Shown piece after piece: positions 27,887 through 36,990 of a stretch of 64,000 nucleotides of DNA; positions within the stretch are counted from its first letter, which is position 1, and each line of letters begins with the position of its first letter. Origin of the DNA: DATBLQ01 sp036555325 (lineage in GTDB: Bacteria; Pseudomonadota; Alphaproteobacteria; Rhizobiales; Aestuariivirgaceae); assembly GCA_036555325.1 (NCBI GenBank), contig DATBLQ010000085.1, forward strand, positions 55,548 through 119,547. Reading direction: 5' to 3'. The notes under the pieces are model-generated. The model ran no database searches. It was not told where the DNA came from and was given only the letters and a program-made list of their open reading frames with translations. Position numbers and translations under genes: made by a program.

Positions 27887-30586
27887 ATGAACAAATCGGC
27901 AAAGTTCGTCTATCGCTTCGGCGCCGAAGCATCCGAGGGAACCGCGGCGATGCGCAATCTTCTGGGTGGAAAGGGCGCGAATTTGGCCGAGATGAGCAAC
28001 CTCGGCCTGCCGGTACCGCCAGGCTTCACCATTACCACCGAAATTTGCACCGCTTTCTATGCAGAGCAAGGAGGGTATCCGCCCTCGCTCGAGAGCGAGG
28101 TTGAGGAGGCGATGCGCTTCCTTGGCGAATCCGCAGGCGCCCGTTTCGGCGATGCTGAAAACCCGCTGCTGGTTTCGGTCCGCTCCGGCGCGCGCGTTTC
28201 CATGCCCGGCATGATGGACACCGTGCTTAACCTCGGACTCAACGATATGACTGTAGAAGCGGTAGCAAGGATCTCCGGCGATCCGCGGTTCGCCTATGAC
28301 AGCTATCGGCGTTTTATCCAGATGTATTCTGCCGTCGTTCTCGGCATCGAGCACCACAAGTTCGAAGACATTCTCGATGAATTCAAGGAACGGCAAGGCT
28401 TTCAGCTGGACACCGAGATTCAAGCCGACAGCTGGCCTGAACTCATCGGCCGCTTCAAGACCGTCGTTGCCGAGGAGTCGGGCAATGAATTTCCTCAAGC
28501 GGTAAACGAGCAGCTTTGGGGCGCCATCGGAGCGGTATTTCAATCGTGGCGCTCTGCCCGAGCAGTGACCTACCGCAAGCTCCACCAGATCCCTGATGAC
28601 TGGGGCACCGCGGTGAATGTCCAGGCGATGGTTTTCGGCAATCGTGGCGAAACCTCGGCCACCGGGGTGGCCTTTACCCGCAATCCCTCGACCGGCGAAA
28701 AGGAGGTGTACGGCGAGTTTCTCGTCAATGCCCAGGGCGAAGATGTCGTCGCGGGCATCCGCACGCCGCAAAGTCTCAGTGAGAAGGCAAGGACACAGTC
28801 GGGCTCCCCCGCGTCATCGCTCGAAGCTCTCATGCCTGCTGTCTATGGAGAGCTCGTGAGAATCTTTGATCGTCTCGAACGCCATTACCGCGACATGCAG
28901 GATGTTGAATTCACCATCCAGCAAGGAAAGCTGTGGATGTTGCAAACCCGGTCCGGCAAGCGCACTGCCGCCGCCAGCCTCAAGATCGCGGTCGACATGG
29001 CGAATGAGGGTCTCATTACCCGCCAGGACGCCGTTCGCCGCATCGATCCTGCTTCGCTGGACCAGCTACTCCATCCGACGATTGATCCTGCCGCCAACCG
29101 CCTCGTCATCGGCTCTGGGCTTCCCGCTTCCCCCGGCGCGGCGTCGGGCGCAATCGTGTTCGATTCCGATGAGGCCGAGAAACTGAAGGCGGCGGGCAAA
29201 CGGGTTCTTCTGGTTCGCATCGAAACGAGCCCCGAGGACATCCACGGCATGCATGCCGCCGAAGGCATTTTGACGACGCGCGGCGGTATGACATCTCATG
29301 CAGCTGTGGTCGCCCGCGGCATGGGCAAGCCCTGCGTCGCCGGCGCCGGCAACATCCGTGTGGATTATTCCAATTCCACCTTGCATGCCTCAGGTCATAC
29401 CCTGAGGTCGGGCGACATCCTCACCATCGATGGTAGCACCGGTCAGGTGATGCTCGGCGCCGTGCAGACCGTCAAGCCCGAGCTTTCCGGCAATTTCTCC
29501 ATCATCATGGGCTGGGCCGACTCGATTCGCCGCATGCGGATCCGCGCCAATGCCGAAACGCCGCATGATGCCCGTGTTGCGCGCGAATTTGGTGCTGAGG
29601 GCATAGGCCTCTGCCGCACCGAGCACATGTTTTTCGATGCCGAGCGCATCGTTGCGGTTCGCGACATGATACTCGCCGATTCGAGCGAGGGCCGCAGTCG
29701 CGCGCTCGCCCGCATCCTGCCCATGCAGCGCGGAGATTTCGTTGAGCTGTTTGAGATCATGTCGGGCTTGCCGGTGACCATCCGGCTGCTCGATCCGCCT
29801 TTGCACGAATTCCTGCCCGCAACCGATGAGGAAATCGACGATGTCGCCGATTCCATCGGTGCAGACCCCGAGCTCTTGCGCACCCGGGTGGCCGAGCTGC
29901 ATGAATTCAATCCGATGCTCGGACACCGTGGAGTGCGTCTGGCCATCACCTATCCCGAGATCGCCGAGATGCAGGCGCGCGCTATCTTCGAGGCCGCGGT
30001 GGAGGCGGGACGCAGGACCGGTGCACCGCCAATTCCGGAAGTCATGGTGCCGCTCGTTGCCGTCAAGGCCGAGCTCGACCTCATTCGTGCAAGAATCGTG
30101 GCCGTCGCCGAAAATGTGAAAGCGGAGACCGGCGAACCGCTGCAATATCTGGTTGGAACCATGATCGAGCTGCCCCGGGCAGCCTTGTGTGCCGGCGAAA
30201 TCGCCGAAACGGCGGAGTTCTTTTCCTTTGGGACGAATGATCTCACTCAGACAACGTTCGGGATCAGTCGCGACGACAGCGCCCGTTTTCTCGCCGAATA
30301 TGCCGCACGCGGCGTGTTTGCGACCGATCCGTTCATCACCCTGGACATCGAGGGGGTAGGGGAGCTCGTCAAGATCGCCTCCGAGCGGGGCCGCCGCCGG
30401 CGGCCCGACATCAAGCTGGGAATATGTGGCGAACACGGCGGCGATCCGGCCTCAATTCTGTTTTGCGAGGAGGTCGGGCTCGACTATGTGTCGTGCTCGC
30501 CGTTTCGCGTTCCGATCGCCCGGCTCGCGGCAGCTCAAGCCGTGCTTCGCGGGTCGCCGGCAGCGGCGGATTCCACGTCTGGTTGA
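27887..30586 (+). CDS. ppdK: Pyruvate, phosphate dikinase
   Basis: Interconverts pyruvate, ATP and phosphate with PEP, AMP and pyrophosphate, 899 aa. The N-terminal ATP-grasp domain opens LLGGKGANLAEMSNLGLPVP. The central swivelling domain has the phospho-histidine in GGMTSHAAVVARGMGKPCV. The C-terminal PEP-binding TIM barrel has GTNDLTQTTFGISRDD and the catalytic cysteine in GICGEHGGDP. It follows glyS closely, a pairing common in this order. No regulatory protein gene for it lies nearby. Confidence 0.97.
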   Translation: MNKSAKFVYRFGAEASEGTAAMRNLLGGKGANLAEMSNLGLPVPPGFTITTEICTAFYAEQGGYPPSLESEVEEAMRFLGESAGARFGDAENPLLVSVRSGARVSMPGMMDTVLNLGLNDMTVEAVARISGDPRFAYDSYRRFIQMYSAVVLGIEHHKFEDILDEFKERQGFQLDTEIQADSWPELIGRFKTVVAEESGNEFPQAVNEQLWGAIGAVFQSWRSARAVTYRKLHQIPDDWGTAVNVQAMVFGNRGETSATGVAFTRNPSTGEKEVYGEFLVNAQGEDVVAGIRTPQSLSEKARTQSGSPASSLEALMPAVYGELVRIFDRLERHYRDMQDVEFTIQQGKLWMLQTRSGKRTAAASLKIAVDMANEGLITRQDAVRRIDPASLDQLLHPTIDPAANRLVIGSGLPASPGAASGAIVFDSDEAEKLKAAGKRVLLVRIETSPEDIHGMHAAEGILTTRGGMTSHAAVVARGMGKPCVAGAGNIRVDYSNSTLHASGHTLRSGDILTIDGSTGQVMLGAVQTVKPELSGNFSIIMGWADSIRRMRIRANAETPHDARVAREFGAEGIGLCRTEHMFFDAERIVAVRDMILADSSEGRSRALARILPMQRGDFVELFEIMSGLPVTIRLLDPPLHEFLPATDEEIDDVADSIGADPELLRTRVAELHEFNPMLGHRGVRLAITYPEIAEMQARAIFEAAVEAGRRTGAPPIPEVMVPLVAVKAELDLIRARIVAVAENVKAETGEPLQYLVGTMIELPRAALCAGEIAETAEFFSFGTNDLTQTTFGISRDDSARFLAEYAARGVFATDPFITLDIEGVGELVKIASERGRRRRPDIKLGICGEHGGDPASILFCEEVGLDYVSCSPFRVPIARLAAAQAVLRGSPAAADSTSG

Positions 30587-30733
30587 CGAGGCTTTCCACA
30601 GCGCAGGAGAAAATTTTTCAATGTTGTCAAGCCCCTCTACAGTGTGCCGCCGATTGCTGGTTGCGGCTATGGTTAACCTATGCTAAACGCAATGCAGATA
30701 GGCTGTTGAAGTTTACGATCTCTGTCGCCATCA

Positions 30734-31630
30734 GTGCGGGACGGATGGAGTTTAGGGGACGTGCAGAGGGAAAGACAGCGCGCGGGCGCTATTGCAGGCG
30801 GTTGGGATGATCCGTATGCGGACGATGTCCGCGATGGCAGAGCATCCTTGACAACCTATATCTTGGCCGGGCTCGCCTTGGCCGCCGCCTTCGCGGCTGC
30901 CGGCCACTACATGGGTCAGAATGCCGCCGCACGCACTGCTCCGCAGTCCCAGGCAGAATTTGCAGATCTCATATCGCCCGCCACAACTTCGATCCTCGGG
31001 AAGAGTTCGCTGTTGACCAGCACGCGTTCGGCCCGTCTTCAGAAGGAGCTGGAAATCGCCACTCAGGAAATCATCGCCTCGGGCAAATCGGATTTTCTGA
31101 TTGATGACTCCCTGATTGAGAACTCACCAACCGAACACCGCATGCTTGTTAATCTTCCGTCCGATCTTCAGCTGGGTGACGGCTTCGATATAAGCCGCGA
31201 ACAGAAGCAGAAGCTCATCGCCCAACGCAAGTTCCGTCTCGCTGAAGCCGATTGTCTTGCTCGCGCGGTCTACTTCGAGGCTCGCTCCGAGTCCGAAATC
31301 GGTCAGCTTGCTGTCGCCAAGGTCGTTCTCAATCGCCTCAAGGACCCGACCTATCCGAAGACCATCTGCGGCGTCGTCTACCAGGGATCCGACCGGCCCA
31401 ATTCCTGCCAATTCTCCTTCGCGTGCGATGGCATTAGCGATCAGCCGAAGCAGCGCGATGCTTGGGTCCAATCCAAGCGAATCGCCGCTCGCGCCCTCGC
31501 CGGCGATCAGACGATCAAGATCTTAGGTGCCGCGACCTACTACCACGCCGACTACGTGACGCCCAAATGGTCGTCCTCCTTCAAACGCCTGATCAAGATT
31601 GGTCGTCATATTTTCTACAGCGACTCCTGA
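30734..31630 (+). CDS. SleB-type cell wall hydrolase
   Basis: Membrane-anchored peptidoglycan hydrolase, about 298 aa. A single membrane segment (LTTYILAGLALAAAFAAAGHY) near residue 40 precedes a linker. The C-terminal Hydrolase_2 (SleB) domain begins EADCLARAVYFEARSES and continues with GQLAVAKVVLNRL and CQFSFACDG. The catalytic glutamate is the one in YFEARSE. The start is GTG and uncertain: 30734 is used, but GTG 30761 directly after aggggac is an alternative. It likely acts in cell wall remodelling. Confidence 0.88.
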   Translation: MRDGWSLGDVQRERQRAGAIAGGWDDPYADDVRDGRASLTTYILAGLALAAAFAAAGHYMGQNAAARTAPQSQAEFADLISPATTSILGKSSLLTSTRSARLQKELEIATQEIIASGKSDFLIDDSLIENSPTEHRMLVNLPSDLQLGDGFDISREQKQKLIAQRKFRLAEADCLARAVYFEARSESEIGQLAVAKVVLNRLKDPTYPKTICGVVYQGSDRPNSCQFSFACDGISDQPKQRDAWVQSKRIAARALAGDQTIKILGAATYYHADYVTPKWSSSFKRLIKIGRHIFYSDS

Positions 31631-31652
31631 GATTGATGTCGATATCCGTTGC

Positions 31653-31678
31653 AAGGCGCCCCATCCGGGCGCTTTATT
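31653..31678 (+). terminator. Rho-independent terminator after the cell wall hydrolase gene
   Basis: Six-base G+C arms gcgccc (31656-31661) and gggcgc (31667-31672) with a five-base loop, extended by A-T pairs and followed by tttatt. It lies 23 bases after the hydrolase stop and before the aminotransferase start. Confidence 0.6.
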
Positions 31679-31696
31679 GCTTTGGGAGAGATGCCC

Positions 31697-32563
31697 ATGG
31701 GCTCAGATCACGGCCGGCCGGCAACGGCCTGGACATTCTTTGACGGCAAGTGGCATGCGGGCAACCCCATGATCATGGGCCCGATGACTCATGCACCCTG
31801 GCTCGGATCCTGCGTTTTCGATGGCGCGCGCGCCTTTGAAGGCGTGGCGCCCGATCTCGACCTGCATTGCCAAAGGCTGGTCCGCTCGGCAAGTGTCTTT
31901 GGCCTCAAGCAACTGAAATCGGCAGGCGAGCTTGAGGAAATTTGCTGGGAAGGCATCAGGAAATTTCCCAATGGCAGCGCACTTTACATACGTCCCATGT
32001 CGTGGGGCGAGGGCGGCTTCGTTGAGGTCGATCCCGAAACGACGCGCTGGTCGGTTTCCGTTTATGACGAGGCTCTGCCCGAGCCTAAGGGATTTTCAGT
32101 CACCTTGTCCCCCTATCGTCGTCCTTCGCTCGAATATTCGCCAACCGATGCCAAGGCCGCCTGCCATTACCCCAACTCGGGCCGCGCCATTCGCGAAGCC
32201 CGCGCTCGCGGTTTTGACAACGCCGTGATGCTCGATGCCTTGGGCCACGTCGCCGAGCTCGCAACCGCCAACATCTTCTATGTGAAGGATGGCGAAGTTC
32301 ATACGCCCATCCCGAACGGAACCTTTCTTGTCGGCATAACTCGCAACCGGGTGATCGGCCTTCTCCGCCGCATTGGACTGAAGGTGCACGAGCGTTCCCT
32401 GCAGTGGCGTGAATTTCTCGATGCGGATGAGGTATTCTCAACCGGCAATTTCGGCAAAGTAATGCCCGTGACGCGCGTCGAGACTGTGAGCCTCCAGCCG
32501 GGGCCCATAGGAAAGCGCGCCCGCGAACTCTACTGGGCCTTCTCACATGGAGAGAAGGTGTAA
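31697..32563 (+). CDS. ilvE: Branched-chain amino acid aminotransferase (class IV PLP)
   Basis: Class IV aminotransferase, 288 aa, that should interconvert branched-chain amino acids and 2-oxo acids. The PLP lysine is in TDAKAACHYPNSGRA, the segment ELATANIFYV holds the conserved acidic cofactor contact, and LVGITRNRVIGLL binds the cofactor phosphate. The start at 31697 follows gggaga at proper spacing; a longer frame from 31649 would begin inside a terminator hairpin and is rejected. D-amino acid transaminase or aminodeoxychorismate lyase are less likely alternatives within the same fold. Confidence 0.86.
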   Translation: MGSDHGRPATAWTFFDGKWHAGNPMIMGPMTHAPWLGSCVFDGARAFEGVAPDLDLHCQRLVRSASVFGLKQLKSAGELEEICWEGIRKFPNGSALYIRPMSWGEGGFVEVDPETTRWSVSVYDEALPEPKGFSVTLSPYRRPSLEYSPTDAKAACHYPNSGRAIREARARGFDNAVMLDALGHVAELATANIFYVKDGEVHTPIPNGTFLVGITRNRVIGLLRRIGLKVHERSLQWREFLDADEVFSTGNFGKVMPVTRVETVSLQPGPIGKRARELYWAFSHGEKV

Positions 32564-32582
32564 CCTCGCGTAGTCTCTGGCG

Positions 32583-32990
32583 TCACCGCCCGGTCGTCTT
32601 CTCGTGGCGAGCAAGCTCATCCCTGGTATCGAACCACGGTAGATGCTCGCCGAAATAAACATGCGCGGTTGGGCGGTATCGTTCTGGGTGATCCATGACG
32701 CCGACGTAGAAATGCACTTCATTTGGGAACCGGCGAGAGCGATAACTGATCGGTGATCCGCAAATGCTGCAGAAACTGCGCCAAACGTCGGGCGATGATT
32801 CGTACACTGCCGGCACGTTTCGCGTAAATCGCACGCTTTGCTCATCGAACCCGGCAAATGCGGCGACCGCCGAGCCCGTGTGACGGCGGCAGCTTGCGCA
32901 ATGACAATAGGCAACCCACAGGGGCTCGCTGGAAGTTTCAAACCCGACCGCGCCGCACAAGCAATGACCTGAATGCATTGGCGCGTTCAT
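32583..32990 (-). CDS. GFA family (glutathione-dependent formaldehyde-activating-like) protein
   Basis: Zinc-binding protein of 135 aa. Cysteine pairs follow the GFA pattern: GHCLCGAVGFE, then YCHCASCRRHTGSAV and FCSICGSPISYRS. Family members are often annotated as formaldehyde-activating, but most are uncharacterised, so no activity is claimed. It is the last gene of the cluster that starts with ygfZ, six bases after the phosphatase gene. Confidence 0.88.
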   Translation of the reverse strand: MNAPMHSGHCLCGAVGFETSSEPLWVAYCHCASCRRHTGSAVAAFAGFDEQSVRFTRNVPAVYESSPDVWRSFCSICGSPISYRSRRFPNEVHFYVGVMDHPERYRPTAHVYFGEHLPWFDTRDELARHEKTTGR

Positions 32991-32996
32991 GGATGA

Positions 32997-33503
32997 TCAG
33001 CGCACCACGTTCCAGCTGAAGATCGTGCCTTCGAAAGCCTCCGCCCCGCGTCCAATCAACTCCACTGCTTCAACCATCCGGCCGCCGCGCCCCAGGATAT
33101 CGTCGGCGAGCTTCACCATTCGGGTGTTTGGCGAGGCGACGGGCGAATGGCTGCGCAGCTCCTGCGCAAGCGCGCATTCATCCTCCTGCGGGTTCAGCAT
33201 GCACATCGCCGTAAAGGCCGACGCGGTCGAACGGCTGATCCCGGCAAAGCAGTGGATAAGGAGGCTTCCTGACTGATCCCAGCTGTCGATGAAATCGACG
33301 ATTTGCTCCATATGTTCACGCATCGGGGCCTGGAAGCCTTGCAGTTCCCCAAGGATGTCGTGAAACGTGAGCCTCAAATGGCGCTCAAGGACTAATCCCA
33401 GTTCCGGATGCGGGCTTTCAGGACCCAGGCACCCCAGCACATGCGTAACGCCCCGTTCGCTGACCAGCCGGGGCACGGCGCTGAGCGGAGATACGATGAT
33501 CAT
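32997..33503 (-). CDS. Dual-specificity/tyrosine phosphatase-like protein
   Basis: 168 aa. The P-loop phosphatase signature C-x5-R is complete in LLIHCFAGISRSTASAF (Cys85, Arg91). A general-acid aspartate may be Asp49 in LTFHDI. No signal peptide is seen, so it probably acts in the cytoplasm on phosphoproteins or small phosphoesters. It lies eight bases after the HD-domain gene. Confidence 0.85.
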   Translation of the reverse strand: MIIVSPLSAVPRLVSERGVTHVLGCLGPESPHPELGLVLERHLRLTFHDILGELQGFQAPMREHMEQIVDFIDSWDQSGSLLIHCFAGISRSTASAFTAMCMLNPQEDECALAQELRSHSPVASPNTRMVKLADDILGRGGRMVEAVELIGRGAEAFEGTIFSWNVVR

Positions 33504-33511
33504 GGCGCCTT

Positions 33512-34123
33512 CTATTGCAGTTGCCTGAACTTGCGCAAGTACTGCGCCGAAGCTTCTCTCGGGGCAAGTGCCTTGAGTGAATAGAAAGAAGAGGTGCCAT
33601 CCCCTGCCAGGCCCCTGGGGACACCGAAGAACTTGTGCGCTTCCTTAACGCCGAATCCTGCAAGCTGTGTTGCTTCCAGAAAGGCAGCGATCTTGTCCGC
33701 CCGTTTGATGAAACTCTCGACCCACGCGGGGAAACTCTTGGGAAGGCCGAAACGCAAGTAGATGGCCTCCGCCAGCCGTTTCTCGAAGGCACGATAGTCG
33801 AGCCCCACCGCTGCCTTGAAGGGACTGATCATATCGCCCACCACATACTCCGGAGCATCATGCAGAAGGCTGCCAAGCCGCCAACGGCGGTCGAGGGAGG
33901 GTTCGAGGTGCGATGCGATTGCCTCGACCAATAGGCAATGCTGGGCTACCGAAAATGCATGATTGCCCTTTGTCTGTCCATTCCACCGGGCCACCCGTGC
34001 GAGCCCGTGCGCAATGTCCTCGATTTCCACATCGAGAGGGGAGGGGTTGAGCAGATCGAGCCGGCGGCCGGAAAGCATCCGCTGCCAGGCGCGCGGTGCC
34101 GTGGCTTTCGAGCGAAGCGTCAT
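33512..34123 (-). CDS. HD-domain phosphohydrolase (YfbR-like)
   Basis: 203 aa with an HD metal-binding core: His in GNHAFSVAQHCLLVE, the HD pair in GSLLHDAPEYVVGDMISPFK, and a later Asp in KRADKIAAFLEATQ. The pattern resembles YfbR 5'-deoxynucleotidases, which hydrolyse dNMPs. Its ATG overlaps the tag stop by one base (TAATG), so translation is coupled to the glycosylase. Confidence 0.86.
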   Translation of the reverse strand: MTLRSKATAPRAWQRMLSGRRLDLLNPSPLDVEIEDIAHGLARVARWNGQTKGNHAFSVAQHCLLVEAIASHLEPSLDRRWRLGSLLHDAPEYVVGDMISPFKAAVGLDYRAFEKRLAEAIYLRFGLPKSFPAWVESFIKRADKIAAFLEATQLAGFGVKEAHKFFGVPRGLAGDGTSSFYSLKALAPREASAQYLRKFRQLQ

Positions 34124-34740
34124 TACTTGCCGTCCCTGCGAGGCTGAGCGCAGGCACCATGGCGGTGACAGGTGATGAGATGATCGTTGACCATTCCAAT
34201 GGCCTGCATGAAGGCATAGACGATGGTCGGCCCGACGAACTTGAAGCCTTTCTCCCGAAGCTCTTTCGATATTCTTTCCGCCTGCGGCGTCTTCGCGGGA
34301 ATCTGGCTCAGGGACTTGAAACGGTTTTGCCGGGGTTGGCCGTCGGCGAACCTCCAGAGGAAGTCGGAAAAAGGCTCCTGCGCAGCGATCTCGAGATACG
34401 CCCTGGCATTGCCCACGCTGGCTTCGATTTTCGCTCGATTTCGCACGATGCCCGCATCATTCATCAGCGATTTGATTTTTCTCGCATCGTATCTGGCGAT
34501 GATTTCGGGATCGAACCCATCGAACGCGGCGCGGAACGCTTCGCGCTTTCTCAAGATCGTGATCCATGACAGTCCTGCCTGAAATCCATCGAGAATGAGT
34601 TTTTCGAAAAGCGCCCTGCTATCGTGCTCCGGAACCCCCCATTCCTCATCGTGGTAGGCGACATAAAGGGGATCGGTGCCGCACCAGGAGCAGCGTCTGA
34701 TGCCATCCTCATGTCTCATGGTTGTTCGCGACATCGTCAT
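34123..34740 (-). CDS. tag: DNA-3-methyladenine glycosylase I
   Basis: Alkylation-repair glycosylase, 205 aa. The zinc-binding N-terminus RCSWCGTDPLYVAYHDEEWG and the C-terminal His/Cys segment (NDHLITCHRH) are intact, and the helix-hairpin-helix-like middle includes FEKLILDGFQAGLSWITIL. The start at 34740 overlaps the ygfZ stop by one base (TGATG). Longer frames that read through ygfZ are rejected. Confidence 0.95.
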   Translation of the reverse strand: MTMSRTTMRHEDGIRRCSWCGTDPLYVAYHDEEWGVPEHDSRALFEKLILDGFQAGLSWITILRKREAFRAAFDGFDPEIIARYDARKIKSLMNDAGIVRNRAKIEASVGNARAYLEIAAQEPFSDFLWRFADGQPRQNRFKSLSQIPAKTPQAERISKELREKGFKFVGPTIVYAFMQAIGMVNDHLITCHRHGACAQPRRDGK

Positions 34741-35564
34741 CACTGAGAGGGAATGAATTGCGGCACGTCGAAGCGCGCCCAACTGGGTCTCGTCGGAAAA
34801 AGCCGGCTGCTCCCCGCCATGACCGGAATATTTCCGGCGTGCGCGTCCTCCAGCCGGTCCAATCGAAGCAGCGCCAGCGCCCAGCCGTCTGTCGCCGAGG
34901 ATGTCGTGCCGATCACTTTGCCATTCGCCGTTACCTCGCTTCCCTTTGCCGGCAGTTCCCCCTTCACCCGACAGGGCAATATCCGACTTCTCGCGGTGCC
35001 CCGATGCTCGATCCGAGAAACCACTTCCTGCCCCACGAAACATCCCTTGCGGAAACTTATCGCTCCAATCTGGTCGAAATTCGCTTCATGCGGAAAAAGC
35101 TCGCCGCTCGCGTAATCACTCCCGGCTTCGGCAAGGCCGAGCGCAATCCGGCGCATATGATAGTCCTCCAGTGCCGCACGACCTTCCCGTTTCGAACCGT
35201 AGAGACGGGCCCCCATGTCATCCGTGCGCGGGTCGGATATTGCGCCACCTGCCGGCTCTCCAATCAAAGCTGTAATCGCATCATCAAGTGTTGTTATGTC
35301 AAGCTTGGCGCGCAGCTTATAGAACATCAACCGCTTGAGCAGCTGATCGCGCTGTTGCAGCGGGCAATCGATCCGATAACCCTGCCTATCGCATAAGATG
35401 AAGAAATCGAACAATATTTTCCCCTGCGGCGTCAGGAGTCCCGCATACACCAGCTTTTCCTCTGCAGGCTGCGGAACGTCCGCAGTGACGAGATCCTGAA
35501 GAAACTTCCACGCATCCGGCCCACTGATGCCTATGAGGCCGCGGTCGTGAAGATTGACGATCAT
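34740..35564 (-). CDS. ygfZ: YgfZ/GcvT-like folate-binding protein
   Basis: Folate-binding protein of the YgfZ/CAF17 family, 274 aa, needed for making or repairing some [4Fe-4S] proteins. The diagnostic motif K-G-C-x-x-G-Q-E is present in RKGCFVGQEVVSRIEHRG. The start at 35564 (MIVNLHDRGLIGISG) is used; an upstream in-frame start at 35678 would overlap the divergent dihydroorotase gene. It heads the cluster ygfZ-tag-HD-phosphatase-GFA on the minus strand. Confidence 0.92.
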   Translation of the reverse strand: MIVNLHDRGLIGISGPDAWKFLQDLVTADVPQPAEEKLVYAGLLTPQGKILFDFFILCDRQGYRIDCPLQQRDQLLKRLMFYKLRAKLDITTLDDAITALIGEPAGGAISDPRTDDMGARLYGSKREGRAALEDYHMRRIALGLAEAGSDYASGELFPHEANFDQIGAISFRKGCFVGQEVVSRIEHRGTARSRILPCRVKGELPAKGSEVTANGKVIGTTSSATDGWALALLRLDRLEDAHAGNIPVMAGSSRLFPTRPSWARFDVPQFIPSQ

Positions 35565-35631
35565 GGCGCGATCCTGCTTGCTTGCCAGCCGAGTATTACG
35601 TAAGCGGGAAAGCGCGTTAAAGGAACCCCCT

Positions 35632-36990
35632 ATGTCTCCCGTTTTTGATCTCATCCTGACAAACGGCACGATCGTCAATCAGGGCGGCAGTGTCGCGGCT
35701 GATATCGCGGTGAGAGGAGGCAAGATCGCCGGCGTGGGGCGGTTCTCACCCGCGCAGGGTAGGAACTCCCTCGATTGCGGTGGTCTTCACATTCTTCCAG
35801 GCGTGATCGATACCCAGGTTCACTTTCGCGAGCCTGGCATGCAGCATAAGGAGGATCTTGAGACCGGCAGCCGGGCCGCCGTCATGGGCGGAGTAACAGC
35901 GGTCTTCGAAATGCCGAACACCAAACCCTCAACCACATCCCCGGCAACTCTTGAAGATAAGCTTCGCCGCGCCCTCAATCGCATGTATTGCGACTATGCA
36001 TTCTACATCGGTGCCACGCGCGAGAATGCCGATGCTCTGGGTGAGTTGGAAGGGTTCCCCGGTTGCTGCGGGGTCAAGGTTTTCCTCGGCTCTTCTACGG
36101 GGGAACTTCTTCTCGAGGATGCCGCCAGCTTGAAGCTGGTCCTTTCCAGAATAACCCGCCGTGCCGCCTTCCATTCTGAGGATGAAGCGCGGCTGCGTGA
36201 GCGCAAAGCCCTGCAAGTTCCGGGCGACCCGTCAAGCCATCCCATCTGGCGTGATGCCGAAGCGGCCAGGCTGTCGACCGAGCGGCTCTTGCATTTGGCG
36301 CGCTCGGCTGGCAAGCGCGTTCATGTTTTGCACGTTTCGACCGCTGATGAAATTCCCCTGTTGGCGGCCAACAAGGATATCGCCTCCTGCGAAGTCACCC
36401 CGCATCATCTCACGCTTGCAGCACCTGAGGCCTACGATCGCCTCGGAACTCGCGCCCAGATGAATCCGCCTGTTCGCGATGGCTTTCACCGTGAAGCCCT
36501 CTGGGCTGCGGTGCGGGCGGGTACCGTTGATGTGCTGGGATCCGACCATGCTCCCCATACGCTTGAGGAAAAGCTCGAGAGCTATCCATCTTCGCCATCC
36601 GGTATGCCTGGCGTCCAGACCCTGGTCCCTGTCATGCTTGATCACATTGCTGCGGGTCGCCTTTCGATTGAGCGGTTTGTTGAGCTTACGAGCGAGGCCC
36701 CGGCGCGCATTTTCGGCATCGCCTCCAAGGGGCGCATAGCAACAGGTTATGATGCCGACTTTACGATCGTCGATCTAAAGGCAAAGCGCCGGATTACGAA
36801 TGCTTGGATCGAGAGCCGCTGTCGCTGGACGCCTTACGATGGCCTTGAGGTTAAAGGCTGGCCGATCGGAACCATCCTGCGGGGCAATATCGTCATGTGG
36901 GAAGGTCGCATCACTTCACCACCCCACGGCCGGCCCATGCACTTTGCCGATGTGGAATCAAGCATGCGGATACCAGCGGAGCAGTTATGA
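35632..36990 (+). CDS. pyrC: Dihydroorotase
   Basis: Zinc amidohydrolase of pyrimidine synthesis, 452 aa. The metal motif is D-x-x-H-x-R (DTQVHFREPG). Further metal ligands are in HVLHVST and CEVTPHHL, and the catalytic aspartate is in LGSDHAPH. ATG 35632 follows aaagga and yields MSPVFDLILTNGTIVN; an upstream ATG at 35554 would overlap ygfZ. The type-I layout fits dihydroorotase, though allantoinase or hydantoinase are close relatives. Its stop overlaps the next ATG (ATGA). Confidence 0.9.
   Translation: MSPVFDLILTNGTIVNQGGSVAADIAVRGGKIAGVGRFSPAQGRNSLDCGGLHILPGVIDTQVHFREPGMQHKEDLETGSRAAVMGGVTAVFEMPNTKPSTTSPATLEDKLRRALNRMYCDYAFYIGATRENADALGELEGFPGCCGVKVFLGSSTGELLLEDAASLKLVLSRITRRAAFHSEDEARLRERKALQVPGDPSSHPIWRDAEAARLSTERLLHLARSAGKRVHVLHVSTADEIPLLAANKDIASCEVTPHHLTLAAPEAYDRLGTRAQMNPPVRDGFHREALWAAVRAGTVDVLGSDHAPHTLEEKLESYPSSPSGMPGVQTLVPVMLDHIAAGRLSIERFVELTSEAPARIFGIASKGRIATGYDADFTIVDLKAKRRITNAWIESRCRWTPYDGLEVKGWPIGTILRGNIVMWEGRITSPPHGRPMHFADVESSMRIPAEQL

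Noticed and set aside
26239..27894. 551-codon open frame antisense to glyS
   Set aside because: It lies wholly inside glyS, has no family match, and is explained by codon bias in GC-rich DNA.
29390..30436. 348-codon open frame antisense to ppdK
   Set aside because: Shadow of ppdK; no ribosome binding site or family match.
30654..30684. Possible promoter TTGCTG ... TATGCT before the cell wall hydrolase gene
   Set aside because: The spacer is 19 bases and both hexamers are imperfect.
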